A DNA stretch of 64,000 bases from Coix lacryma-jobi var. lacryma-jobi. Lineage: Eukaryota > Streptophyta > Magnoliopsida > Poales > Poaceae. This document shows positions 51,201 to 62,439 of this stretch, piece by piece. Position numbers and translations under genes: made by a program. Within the stretch, counting starts at the first letter, position 1. Each line of letters opens with the position of its first letter. The notes beneath the pieces were generated by a model. That model had not been told where the DNA came from and ran no database searches. It worked only from the letters and a program-made list of their open reading frames with translations. Location of the stretch: the NCBI GenBank assembly GCA_009763385.1, contig CM019828.1:28286540-28350539 (forward strand), read 5' to 3'.

Positions 51201-53091
51201 GCTGTCGCGTTAGTGTTTTGATTTACCCTTTGTCTTGTTTGCCGGTCTCGCGAGGTAGTTGCGTCAGGAGCAACGTTGGTCGATCTGGAATGCGCTGGAG
51301 GAGACCGAGGATGACACCAGGACCCGAGGAGACGACTACGAAGACATCAGATCTCGGACTAACAACGTAAAAGTGCCACAGCCCATCCAACCTCGTAGAA
51401 TCCTATTAGACATGCAATAATGTAGCTGCTAGTGTTTTACTATTTACAAATGAACTATGATAGGTTGCATGTTAGATTGCTTGTAAAGCCTATACCTTGA
51501 CGCAACCCTTTCCCCTGCACACCCGCTGTTAGGCTAGACACCGCTTACTTTACATACTCGCTACTCACTTCTACTATGCATTATATCTGTGATGTGATGC
51601 TAGGTGGATGTTTGCTTGTGGGTGGCTAAGGCACATGGTGCCGTGATAATGGGATGATGACTTGGGGAGATCTTGGCGTGTGTCTTGGGTGTGTGTGGTG
51701 AGGGTTGAGTCGACTGGATAGGATCTACGATGAGTCTGGTGACGAGTCTTGCCGAGGGGATGTGACCTGGGCTTTCCCTGGGGAGTACCTGTGGCGGGTA
51801 CATAATAATCTTGAGAAGAGGTCCTGGGGAGGAGTGCCTTCGTGGGGTGAATCCCCGGGATAGAGGTGCTGTGTCAGCACGGGGGTATCCGGGATACCCG
51901 AGGAGGAGATATCTTGTCTGGTCACCTAGGACGCCAAGACGCTGGCTCATAGAACCTTCGTGCGCACCACTTGTTCTTGAATGGGCGGGAACCGTTCCTA
52001 CCCCCTGGGCGAAGCGATGCCATTACTACTAGGCTGGAAGGTGATAAGTGTAGGGAGGTAAGGGCTGGATACCCACACCCTCCTAAGACAACGTGGTGTT
52101 TTATTTGGTACGCCAGGATCCACCTCTCACAGTCTCAGCGTTACGGTGGATCTCCATCGGGGTGCCCCAGGGCTGAGTGGTAGGATGGCATCGTTGCGGA
52201 TTAGGGGAAGTTCGGAATCAGTCTAGGCGAGCGCGATCGTCGATGATGACTAACCTGTGGTCCCAGGCATACACGCTCTACAGAGTTGATCGATCTATAC
52301 GTATAGTCGTGTCCCCGGTTGTGAACAATTCTATAGCTTTACTCCTCTTGGCTTAGCGAGTGATACTCTTCTTCTTCCCCTGGGATGATAGGCCCGGCAT
52401 GGCCGTTGAGGCAAGGAGCAAGAGGGAGTCGCCCTTGCCGCCTAGAGAGTGAGAGTGTGGTGAGATGTGTGGATGTGTGGATGGGATGGAGGGATGGATG
52501 GCCGTATGGTCGGATGTTCTGTCGATGACCGAATGGAAGGCCATGTGGCTGGGTATATGGGTTAAAACTTGATGGTTATATTTTATAAATATTGATTACC
52601 TGCATAGGAAAACTACAGCCATAAATAGATTCCTTTTGCTCTACCCTTGCATTCCACATACCACATAGCAAATGCAAGCATAGGATGGGAAAGTGTGGCC
52701 AGTACAAACCGTACTGAAAATTATGGCTAGGTGGATGACTTCTACCACGACGGTAGCGGAAGCTGGATGGATCGGGAAGCCTCATTCCTATACGCAAGTT
52801 TGGATGAGAAGATGAAGACGCTGCTACAACAACTTTGATGATGCCCGTGAAGGAGGAGCCTTCACTCGCTGACGCTCTACACCGACTCCAGCGTCGATAG
52901 GTGTGCGTTACCAAAATAGTTTGTACTAGGTGGCGTTTCCATGTGATGTAATGACTTGTAATTTGTACTTCCGCGTTGTATGAACTATGGTAACCACTGA
53001 ATAATGATAATGTGATGGTTTGAGACTCTTTGGACTATCACATTATGATGTATCTGCGGATTTCCCTTCGAGGAAATCGTGGGTCGTTTCA

Positions 53092-53096
53092 CCAAT
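53092..53096. repeat. TSD of LARD, right copy (CCAAT)
   Basis: Matches 7149-7153. Confidence 0.95.
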
Positions 53097-54125
53097 AGTG
53101 ATGTAGTTGGTGAAGTAGCAGCATGACTTCCCTCCAGGAAAGTGGAAATGAATCTCTCCTTGCTTCATGTAGATGATTGTGTTGGTAGTGTGAAGGAATG
53201 GTCTTCCAAATATAAGCTCGACATCATCGCTTTCTCCCATGTCTATGACTAAGAAGTCAGCGGGAACTTCATATCCTCTAATCTTTATTATGACATCCTC
53301 TATTAATCCTTCCAGAAATCGGTATGGTTGGTTCGCCAGCTGTAGCTGCAAATATGTTGGGGATAATGGTAAATCTTGAAATAAATATTTATAAGTTACC
53401 ATGGACATAATGTTGACGCTGGAGCCGATGTCGCAAAATGTATTCCAGAAGGTTCTATCCTCGATTGTGCAATCGATGATAGGCATCCCTGGATCGAATG
53501 TCTTCTCAATCTTTAGTGGGGGAAGTTCAGGATCTTGGGATGATAGAATCGTGTTGACCATCTGTACTGAGTCCTTGGGTGGTGTAGTCACTTTCTTTTC
53601 CCCCTTGTTGTTGATCTTCTTCTTTGGAGCAGCGGTTGCTAATTCATAGTCGTACGACTTCTGAGGATGGACTCGGTTCTTGAGTGTGATATTCTTGAAG
53701 TTGAACCTTTCCTTCCTTGTTCTAATGGTGAAGCAGATTTTGGCAGTATCGATGTAGATGATGGCTTTAGTTGTGCTAAAAAACAGTCGTCCCAGGATGA
53801 TGGGTGCTCTTTCATCTCCTCCTGTTTCTATAACCACAAAATCCACAAGTACTTACGAGTTTCCAACTTGTATGACAATGTCTTCAAGAATTCCCTTGGC
53901 GTAGCACAATTTCTGATCTGCAAGCTGCAAACACATGGTTGTGTACAACAAAGGTTGACCATGAATTTTCTCATAAATTACCTTAGGCATGACGTTGACA
54001 CTTGCTCCAAGGTCACAGATGGCTTCTTCGAAATCGTAGGGTCCAATGTGAATAGGGATGACAGGTCTCCCTGGATCACCTTTCTTCTCGGGGTAGAACT
54101 CATCTCCTGGTTGTCTCATTCTTGG
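53097..54125 (-). pseudogene. ATH-M polyprotein with two consecutive aspartic-protease-like domains
   Basis: On the minus strand the first domain has the active-site phrase ICDLGASVNVMPKVIYEKI, then CLQLADQKLCYAKGILEDIV and IILGRLFFSTTKAII. A Lys-rich linker (PKKKINNKGEKKVTTPPKD) leads to a second domain with FCDIGSSVNIMSMVTYKYL, LQLQLANQPYRFLEGLIEDV and ELIFGRPFLHTTNTIIY. Both follow the Athila retropepsin pattern (C)D(L/I)G(A/S)SVN(V/I)M...(L)GRPF. A single in-frame stop (53853-53855) separates the start of domain 1 from its end; otherwise the frame is open to the LARD breakpoint and continues at 7153. Gag lies upstream. Two proteases in one polyprotein without RT is unusual. Confidence 0.8.
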
Positions 54126-54178
54126 TGGAGTTGTATAATAATCCCCTGTATTGAAAATGTCTACAAGATTTGTAGTTT

Positions 54179-55583
54179 CTAATTCTTCTGGATTCCCGGG
54201 AATTTTACCTTTTCGGTCATAGGGACTGAAGCTGCTAGTTGAGAGATTTGTGACTCCATCATCTTATTAAAGCTAAGTTGATTCTTAATGGCAGAAGTAA
54301 AGCTATCCATTCTATTATTAATAGTTTCAAGTGTTTTATCATTGGAAGCTATCTTTCTAGACATATTATCAATAACTTTGTTTTGATTAACAATCATCTC
54401 TCTCAAAGGCGGTTGGTTAAAGTTATTACCTTGATAGTTACTTGAGTAATTACCTTGGTAGTTACTTTGATAGTTGGGCCTTTGTTGCTGATTCTATCCT
54501 GATTCTGTTGAGGACGATAGTTGTTGTTGTTGTTGTTAGGTTGATGTAGTTCAGATCCTGCAGGATTTCAGGACAGTTGCTTCCCATTTGGCCAGTGCCT
54601 CCACATTCTTCACAAGTCATGCGAGAATCATTGATGTGCATGACTTCCTTCTTTTCTCGCCACGTTCGTCTAGCTTCTTGATGAGTTGATCCAATCGCAC
54701 GGACAACATGTCTATCTCCTTGAGTTGATGGATTCCTCCTCTCTTCTTTGTTGGTTGACTGTGTTCGTTGTTCCATCCTTAGTTGGAAGCTATCTTCTCA
54801 ATGAGATTGGTCGCCTCAGTAATTTGAGTGACAAGAATGATCCTCCAGCAGCTACATCCATATTATCATGGGCACTTGAGGTGAGCCCATGGTAGAAGGT
54901 CTGCATAAGTAGCCAATTCTCCATCCCATGGTGAGGGCATTCTGATATGTAGTATTGAAAGCGTTCCCATGCCTCAGGGACAGATTCATCGTACTGTTGC
55001 TGGAATGTTGAAATCTTTGCACGTAGGGCATTGGTCTTGCCTACGGGAAAGAACTTTGCTAGGAAAGCAGCGGAACACATATCCCATGTAGTGTTTTTCT
55101 CTTTATTGACATAGAACCATTGCTTCACCCTTCCCAAAAGTGAGAATGAGAATAGACTGAGGTAGATGGCATCCTTAGTGATTCCTTTGATGGTGAGAGT
55201 GCTGCAAATCTCCAAAAAGTGTTGCACATGAGCACTTGCATCTTCATTGCTTTCCCACAAAACTGGTTAGCTTGCACCATGTTGATCAGGGCTAGCTTGA
55301 GCTCAAATCCATTATCTCCTATATTGACTATTGGTCCAGTCCTAATATTGGCAGTTGTTGGAGCTGAAAATTCACGAAGAGTCTTGTCACTCATGACTTC
55401 CAAAATAGGTGTTAAGCTTCTTCTGACTTGATTTTCTAGCAAAGTGGTTGAAAGATCTTTTGGCTTGGCTGTTGGAATATCCTCAAACACAGTGGTTGGG
55501 GATTTCCTAAGCTTAGCTTTGGCTATTCTAATTAAGGCTTCTGGATCATCAATGTAGTTGTCAGGAAGATCAAGTCTATTCAT
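54179..55583 (-). pseudogene. ATH-M gag (frameshifted)
   Basis: The ATG at 55583 opens MNRLDLPDNYIDDPEALIRI, similar to the ATH-A gag start. The core text LLGRVKQWFYVNKEKNTTWD, CSAAFLAKFFPVGKTNALRA and YISECPHHGMENWLLMQTFY is in a second frame (55260-54790). The zinc knuckle is damaged: CEECGGTGQMGSNC has Gln where the His of CX2CX4HX4C should be. The downstream coiled coil (NQLSFNKMMESQISQLAASV) matches ATH-A. Frameshifts near 55250, 54800 and 54460. The gag is more complete in order than those of ATH-B and ATH-C. Confidence 0.85.
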
Positions 55584-55738
55584 ACATCACCCTTGCAATA
55601 AGAAAAAAAAGTAGATAAAAGACAGGGTGACAGGGTAAACCTGTTTGATATGATCAATAGTGTGTCTCAATTATCACACTGTGTAAAGTTATGCTTGGAT
55701 ATGCAATGGTTTTTTATTCCTTAATATCTCTTTTGCCT

Positions 55739-55755
55739 TCCCCGGCAACGCACCA
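55739..55755 (-). other. ATH-M primer-binding site (tRNA-Asp)
   Basis: On the minus strand TGGTGCGTTGCCGGGGA lies 8 bases after the LTR end, one base short of and one substitution from TGGCGCCGTTGCCGGGGA. Confidence 0.75.
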
Positions 55756-55763
55756 GAAATGCT

Positions 55764-57647
55764 TGTTGGCACTCCCTAGCGTCGCTTAAGTTAGGTTGTC
55801 ATCCCCACACAGCACCAGAAAGTGGGTTGTATAATCATGTACTTATAAATATAAATAAATGTTATACGCACAGATAAATACTCCCGTTGTAGCATTTCAC
55901 CCAGGAAAGTTCCAGGTATCGTTATTTATAATTTTACCACTAGGAAGGCACTTAGAGACATATATAAATGAAAGCGTATAACTTACACTTGTGATAAGAG
56001 GTTCACTCAGATCATATCAAACAAGGATCGATTATAATAAAGGATAGATAAATACACAGGCAAAGATAAACCTAGAAGTGGATACTAGAGCATAGTTATT
56101 CCTGGGCATGATTCTAATTAAGACAGTAGAAAGAATAAGGATATACTCCTAAGGGTTATTCTAGTTACAGGCCATAGACTAGTTAGTTAGTGCAGTACAT
56201 TTAGCAATCATGGTTAAGAATAGTTCATGTTTATACGCAGGAGACATTACGGAAGTAGGCCTTAAATAGAGTACGATAATCTACTAGGTAACCAGGTCTT
56301 ACTTAGGCCTATATACAGGGAGTGGACTACAGAGGATTCAACGAAGCTATAAACAGTCACCTTCGCGATCTACCACATGGCCCGGCATATAGGGTGCATC
56401 TGCAGGTAAACAATGTCTAAGCACCATGCTTACACAATGTCGACCACCCACCCTGATATCAAAGGATGAGCGTTATACGAACAAGAGCATAAACACAAGG
56501 CTAATCTAACTATGCTAAACATATAACTAAAATAGGTTGTGAACATTATAACTATGATGAATTGGAATTAGTAACAAGTCACTATCAAGTAGAATATCAC
56601 TAGAATAAGAACTTAGAATATTATTAGAGGAACACTTAGAACAGAACAAGAACACAATGAACTAGAGAACAATTAGAAGAAATACTAGAACACAATTAGA
56701 GAATACCTAGAAGACAATTAGAAGACAATAAGAAGATAACTAGAAGACAATAAACAATTAGAAGAACAATGTTGATTACAAGAGAGGATTAGTGCTATTA
56801 CCTAGCCTCCTCACGAGTAGATCTGGAATCCAAGCTCTTGCTTGCCTCCTCTAATTCTACTTCTAATCTTAGCTAGCCCTAGGATATGGTGGAGCTCTAG
56901 GTTATCCTTTCGAGGGACACCTTTGAACTAAACAATGAATTATGAATCGATGGCTTCATGGGGGTCTGCCCACGTTTATATAGTCCGGTGGGATAAACCG
57001 CAGCCCTTGGATCAAACTGACTTCAATCAAGGGTGTAGATGCGTAGCTTAGGTCGGTCGGTGGAGAGACGTCCCACAAAGATGGAGGCCATGATAGGTGG
57101 GCCCAGGCCGACTGGCCTGGTGGTGGGGTTGGCCGGCTCAACATGTCAGCCTCCGGGCTCCCGCTTCGTCATGGTGGCTTCTGGTGTCTTCTAGATCCTT
57201 CCTATGCAGAAGTTCGGTCGGTTTGCACGATAGATGGAGTCAGAGTAGGATTCCTTGCCGCCGTCTTCCTGTCTGGTCCCTGAAATTCTCTGTATTACTA
57301 AAGCTGGTGTAATTATGAGTTTTACACCCCTGGAATTAATGTTCCAGAGTGTTCCAGAGTCTTCCAAACCAATCTTCTATAATTGTTGATATCTTCTTCT
57401 TCGGGGCTCCGATTGGGGTAAACTTTATATCCGGTTCGATCGTCTCTGGCTCTTCATGTTGGTGTACTCAGAATCATCACTTGAGGTACTTTTGATAGAA
57501 AATATTAATAATCCTGCAAGGCAAGTGAGAACAACACAACTCGTGGAACTAGTGAGAATCAAACCCTAGGGTTAGGTATTTGGGTTCTTTTTATGTCATT
57601 TTATGTATTAGTTGACGGTTAAATATTGGAGTTAATTACCGTCAACA
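55764..57647 (-). repeat. 5' LTR of ATH-M
   Basis: 1,884 bp on the minus strand, beginning TGTTGACGG with its complementary arm CCGTCAAC (plus 57611-57618). It has a TATA box at 56976-56983, a downstream run rich in TCTTCTAATTG words (56640-56770), a GGTGACTGT block near 56352 and the U5 motif at 55866-55902. It ends GTGCCAACA next to the PBS. Confidence 0.9.
56976..56983 (-). promoter_or_regulatory. TATA box of ATH-M LTR
   Basis: TATATAAA on the minus strand in the context CCGGACTATATAAACGTGG. Confidence 0.65.
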
Positions 57648-58000
57648 GCACAACAGCGGCACGAGATCTGGAGGTTGACTCTGCGTGCCCACTCACCTTG
57701 CTCCTCCTGTCTGGCACGGACGAGCGTGCCTCTTCCGTGACAAGCCAGCAGCAACGTCGTGGCTCGATGTGTAATGTGTTATGTGGGGAGAGGTCGAGCG
57801 GCTGCCGTGTGGAGAGCGTGGAGGCTAGCATCAACGTCCGAGGGCGGCATCGCGGATCCGGCCAAACTCCAGGGGATCTCAGGGGTAGCGGAGTCCACGC
57901 GGAGACCGGCGTCGGTGTCCGAGGGCGGCGTCATGGGATCCGAGGTCGGCGGCACGAATCTTAGCGGTGTCGGCGTCCGACGGCGCGTGGCGTCCGCGGC
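57648..58000 (-). other. GC-rich segment of unknown origin, part 1 (possible gene fragment)
   Basis: A GC-rich stretch unlike its neighbours. On the minus strand it contains repeated phrases of the type CCGCCCTCGGAC(A/G) and a good splice-donor-like site CAAGGTGAGT (near 57698). Its last five bases (57996-58000, GCGGC) are the TSD of the solo LTR that separates it from 59579-59762. It may be a remnant of a gene or of a transposon that captured gene sequence. No protein family is recognised. Confidence 0.4.
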
Positions 58001-59573
58001 AGAAAGGATCAAGATGCCCAAGAGGGGGGTGGTGAATTGGGCTAATTCTAATTTTTGAACAATAATTAAAACCTATCGCATAGCCCAATCACCCCATGTG
58101 CCTAAAGAGTGTGTCTATTTTCTACAACCGCACAAAAGTTTTGCTTCCTAGGTTCCAATCCTACACTAGCATGGCATTTCTAAGAATGTAAACAAGCAAG
58201 AAATGAAATGCTCAAAGTAAATGCGTAAATAAAGTGAGGAGAGGAAACAAGCCGATTTTTTCCCGAGGTATCGAGGTGTCGGCACACCTCCTAGTCCTCT
58301 TGGAGCACTCTCGCAAGAGTATCGCTCCCCCTTAGTTCGCGCAAGGACTAAGTGCTCACTACGGGCTGATTCTTCGGCACTCCACCTCAGTGAATTGCCA
58401 CAACCGATCACACCATGACTTAGGGCATCCACAAGCTCTCCGGATGATCACTAAGCCTCCAATCACCACCGAGTCATCTAGGTGATACCGATCACCGAGA
58501 GTAACATGCACAAACTCTCACTTGACTCTAGAACAAGCCTAATGACTATGGTGGATGCACACTTGCTACTCCTAAGCTCTAGAGAGGCTCTCAATCTTCA
58601 ATTCTTGATGCTTGATCTCCTTCTCTAGGCTCTTGCACGTCCCTTCAATCTCAAGGGTTGTATGACACTGTTGAAATGAGCAAGAGACCTCCCTTGAACA
58701 AAGAGAGGCAATACTTATACCCCCACACAATCATGCTCAAGGGGGTTTGATTTCTGTGCTTTTAGTGTGCACCGGATGCTCCGGTGGACAGCACTGCATG
58801 CGTCCGGTGAAGCTTCAATGGTCGACTGTACTGTTCTGACAGGGCGCCGTCATGACGCACCGGACTCTGACACGCGTCCGGTGCCATACCCTAGGATGCG
58901 TCCGGTGTGAAAAGTCCCTCTCTGGACCTCTCTAGATTCACACCGAACACGCAACTTCAGCGTCCTCTGTAGCGTTCGGTGTGGCGTTCTGAGTTCACCA
59001 GACGTGGATTCCTTCAACGTCTTGTGCAACGTTCGGTGTGGCATTCTGAGCTCACCAGACGTGGATTCTTTCAGCTATCGCGTCTGGTGCGGTCTGATTC
59101 CATGTCCAGTGACCCCGAATCAGCGTCCGGTGAGGCAGACAGCACATCGTCTTGTTCCGAAACGCAACGTCTTTGACTTGTCCAGATCCAATTTGATTCT
59201 TGGGCCTTCCCTGAGCCTCCTAGAGCTAAGAATACTAAGTGTGCACCACACCTAACTCACTAGACTCACCTAGGTCAAGCTACTAGTTCATACCCCCTTT
59301 ATAGTACGGCTAAAAGGAAAACAAAGCCCTAGACCTAATCCAAGTGTCTCCAAACACCAAACGACACTTGGAACTAGACCATCCTTAGCCTTGTCGTCAA
59401 TCCTTTGAAAACCGAAAACGAAATCCATAGACGGGGCATGAAATCCAATTGCGGCCCAACCAATCACCATTATTGTGACCTAACTCACTTTGTTTCTGCA
59501 AAACACACATTAGTCACAATAATCTTATGTTGTCATTAATCACTGAAACCCACTAGGGGCATAGATGCTTACA
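58001..59573 (-). mobile_element. solo LTR of a copia element related to COP-A
   Basis: 1,573 bp flanked by a perfect TSD GCGGC (57996-58000 and 59574-59578). The plus-strand left end (AGAAAGGATCAAGATGCCCA, then AGAGGGGGG) resembles the COP-A LTR left end (TGAAGGACC... then AGAGGGGGG), so the orientation is minus. The terminal base expected to be T is A. The LTR carries several GCGTCCGGTG-type words (58776-59130), a variant of the COP-A motif. No internal sequence is present. Confidence 0.85.
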
Positions 59574-59762
59574 GCGGCGTCTGGGGCGCGTGGCGTCTGT
59601 AGCTTCCATGGCTCGTGGCCGGCGTGTCGAGCCGGAGGAGGGAGGGGGGGGGGGGAGGGCGAGAGCAAGGTGAGGGGAGGGAGAGAGCGAGGGCGAGGGG
59701 AGGACAACGGTCCTTCCTTCTGGGGAGGCCGGGTGCCTGGTGTTTCCTTTTAGGGAGGGCGG
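59574..59762 (-). other. GC-rich segment of unknown origin, part 2
   Basis: Continuation of 57648-58000 beyond the solo LTR. On the minus strand it has a C/T-rich leader with a run of 12 C (plus G run 59644-59655) and an ATG in good context (GCCATGG; 59607-59609), which opens a ~50-codon Arg-rich frame that crosses the insertion site. This resembles a plant 5' UTR and first exon, but the frame is short and the assignment is weak. Confidence 0.35.
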
Positions 59763-61142
59763 TGTTCACACTCACTAATTCTCATAATTAACCATCAACT
59801 ATTGCATGAAATGACACTAAATGAATCACAAAGCATAGTTGTAGGGTTTGAAACTAACAAGTTCCATGAGTTTTGGTGCTCTCACTTGTTTTGTAGGACA
59901 TCAATATTTCACCAAATAAAAGTATCTCAAGTGATGAATTGGAGTGCACCATTGCGAAGGGCTCGTCGAGACGATCGAAACAGACATATCATTTGCTTAT
60001 TCGAAGTCCCGGATGAAAAGATATTAATTTCGCAACAAAATCTGCAAAAGAATGATCTAGAAGACACCAGAAGACACCACGAGGCGGCCCGCCACGTGGG
60101 CCTACTGGGCCAGACCGACCGGTCCCACCCCAGGACCAACCGGTCGGCCACGGAGGCCGTTTCGCCTCTGCCTTCTGGAACCTTCTTCCACCGCCTCCTA
60201 GGATGCATCTTCACCGTCCCTGAAGTCGATTTGATCCAACGGTGGGCGATAAATGTGACGCGGATCGATGACGTGACAATTCCTTGCCCCCTACTCCATC
60301 CAGGACTATATAAGAGACCCCAGGGGCGCCCCCAAGAGCTATCTCCATCTTCATTAGCTACATCAACTCCAGAAATTAGGGTTTCAACTCCCTCAAAGTA
60401 GAAGTAGAGATCCCTCTAGTTGATCGTCTAGTTCTAGTTCTAGTTCATCTTCTAGTTCTAGATCTAGTTCTAGTTCATCATCTAGTTGTAATCTAGAGAG
60501 AGAAAGGAGAAAGCTGAGGAGCCGGATCTGTCGGATCTTCTTCAACATTGTACTACTGCAGGATGGTTTGTCTTTAGCAATCTCTGCGTTCTTCATTTAT
60601 TATTTCTAAGTTCTTCATTTAATTAAGTTTAGTTCATACTTTATTTCATTTACTGGATCTCTGTTCGTATTGAATGCTCTAGTCTTTAGATCTGGATTAG
60701 AGTAGTAATCATTAGTGTAGACGCGGTATCTAGACTAGTGTTTACCTGAGTTTGCGCCCAATCCTCCGGTTAGTTGTGGTAGCTACAGGGGTGACAGCTT
60801 TGTAGATTGTTATAATCCACCACGTTAGGATTGGTGTTTCGTAGAGCTTTTTGGCAGCCTTCTCCCGATTACCCTTTTCCCAGTCTTTTTCAAGAATCGG
60901 AAAGGTGTTGCTCCGAAGTAGGTGAAGTATAGTGAGCCTGATCTTAATTAATAAAATCAACTTAGAGAACCATAGATAATTTCTCTCTACCATATAGTTA
61001 CATCTTCCTAGGACGTTCTTAATTCTTCTAGTACACTTCACGTTCCCCGTGGAAATCGATATCCTGGAATACTCTCGGGTGAAAGCTACATCGGTATCCG
61101 TGCGCTTGCGGATTATTCTGTGTGCGTTTAAAATACCCAACA
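59763..61142 (+). repeat. 5' LTR of ATH-C
   Basis: 1,380 bp from TGTTCACAC to CCCAACA. Homology to the ATH-B and ATH-M LTRs is clear in the U3 phrase TTCCATGAGTTTTGGTG, the GC-rich block with CCGACCGGTC (60115), and U5. A run of TAGTTC words (60410-60490) follows the TATA box. The GGTGACAGCTTTGT block is at 60790 and the U5 motif at 61078-61112. The 5' arm of the LTR-terminal hairpin is degraded here. Confidence 0.85.
60306..60314 (+). promoter_or_regulatory. TATA box of ATH-C LTR
   Basis: CTATATAAG in the context AGGACTATATAAGAGACC. Confidence 0.7.
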
Positions 61143-61149
61143 AGCTTTC

Positions 61150-61167
61150 TGGCACCGTTGTCGGGGA
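61150..61167 (+). other. ATH-C primer-binding site (tRNA-Asp)
   Basis: TGGCACCGTTGTCGGGGA, two substitutions from the consensus Athila PBS, 7 bases after the LTR end. Confidence 0.8.
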
Positions 61168-61234
61168 ACGGTAGCTGTTCTAGAATCGAACCAAGGTCGT
61201 CTGCGTTTCTTTTCTTTTACCACCACATCACCAC

Positions 61235-62287
61235 ATGGATTTCACTCCTATCTATAAGTTCTTTGCTCCAAAGGGCGACTTGTTGGAGCCTCCACCATCA
61301 TCACACCCCATTCTTACAGATGACTATGAGCTTCGCCCTGCTTTCATAGACATCATTAGAGAGTTATCCTTCTCTGGGTTAGTAGACAAAGATCCATACA
61401 CACACCTTAGGGAATTTGAGCAGTTGTGTTCCTGTCGCACTATTGCTGGCATGACACAAGAGACACTTAAATGGAAATTATTTCTGTTCTCCCTTTTGGG
61501 TAGAGCGAAAAAGTGGTATACTCATTCTGTAAGAGACGTAAATGGAAGTTGGGATGAACTTCGAGACAATTTTTTGTCTTGCTTTCTTCCCTCTTTATCG
61601 AATCGCTGACCTTAGAATAGAATTTCTTACATTCAAACAAAAAGAGAAGGAGACTCTAGGAGCAGTCTAGGCTAGATTTACAAGTCTTACCAATTCCGGT
61701 CCAAACCTTTCCTTGCCTGACCATGCCCTACACTATCACTTTTATCGTGGTCTTAACAAGGAGGCTGCTCTGCATCTTGACACTGCCTCAGGAGGGTCAT
61801 TCTCACATAAAATCGTTAGTGAGGGAAAGCCATCCTAGAAAGAATCCTTGAAAACACTCCTTACACTGGCGTATTTGATGAATTCCCTGAGGAAGTAGTC
61901 GAGCCATGCCCCGACCAACTAGAGGAGATACACAAAACCGAAACTGAATCTAAAATTCCTTTAAATCTTAATGATGATTTGGTTGTCATAGAACCTCCGA
62001 TTATGGGAACAAACCACACTTTAGAAGATGACGAACCTAATCCTCCCTTGTTCCATTTTGAAATTGAGGATGGTCTTTTTGAAGATTTTGGGAACACCTC
62101 AAATTTTCTAGTCCAAATGAAGCCTCTGGTGTATTCTACACCACTTGAGGATGACGATGGCCCGAATAATGATGCCTTCCTTTTAGAACATATTAAAGGA
62201 CTTTCAGCCATCATGAGCCGTGAGTGGTTGGCAGAAACAGAGTTATCCACCGAGGTAGCCCAAATTATTGCCCCTCAGAAGCTCTAA
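61235..62287 (+). pseudogene. ATH-C gag and acidic linker (frameshifted)
   Basis: The ATG at 61235 opens MDFTPIYKFFAPKGDLLEPP. The gag core follows: LREFEQLCSCRTIAGMTQET, LKWKLFLFSLLGRAKKWYTH and WDELRDNFLSCFLPS. A frameshift near 61605 leads to text matching the ATH-B gag, where the conserved Trp of GA(A/V)WAR is a TAG stop (61668-61670). Another shift near 61815 opens an acidic region (DEFPEEVVEPCPDQLEEIHK, LEDDEPNPPLFHFEIEDGLF) ending at 62287. No zinc knuckle is seen. As in ATH-B, gag here is of a shorter, divergent type from ATH-A and ATH-M. Confidence 0.78.
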
Positions 62288-62439
62288 CATGCATCCTAAA
62301 GAACACAACCATAGAGGCTCACTATAGTCCTACTGTTGGAATGAACATAATTCAAAAGCTTTGGCTAAAAAATTACTCCCCAACAAATATGTGATCCCAT
62401 CTCATAGGGCTTCTAAGAAGTCCTTGTGGAGTTACACTT

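Larger units (their letters stand above)
7154..53091 (+). mobile_element. LARD: Tekay/Del-type Ty3/gypsy element with ~5.7-kb LTRs and non-coding interior
   Basis: Both LTRs start TGTAACA(A/T)CCCGGG and end CGTTTCA, with TSD CCAAT. A PBS for initiator tRNA-Met follows the 5' LTR and a PPT precedes the 3' LTR. After subtracting nested insertions the LTRs are ~5.7 kb each. The interior is only ~3.1 kb (15877-16654 plus 37307-39628) and holds no gag or pol. It therefore fits the non-autonomous large retrotransposon derivative class, mobilised by enzymes of a related element. Four further insertions sit inside: a solo LTR, ATH-A (with COP-A inside it) and ATH-B. Confidence 0.92.
39629..53091 (+). 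repeat. 3' LTR of LARD, containing ATH-B
   Basis: The span is 13,463 bp, of which about 7.76 kb are ATH-B with its extra TSD copy, leaving ~5.7 kb that aligns with the 5' LTR. This copy is continuous at CGGACGCCACC (48480), where the 5' LTR carries the solo LTR. It ends GGTCGTTTCA, followed by TSD CCAAT. Confidence 0.92.
53092..57647 (-). mobile_element. ATH-M, proximal part of minus-strand Athila-type element
   Basis: Reading leftwards from 57647: 5' LTR, tRNA-Asp PBS, gag, and a frame with two protease-like domains that runs into the LARD insertion and resumes at 7153. No RT or integrase exists in either half. The first five bases beyond the LTR are GCACA (57648-57652), the presumed TSD, whose partner is outside the window. 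ATH-M is the container for most of this window. Confidence 0.9.
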
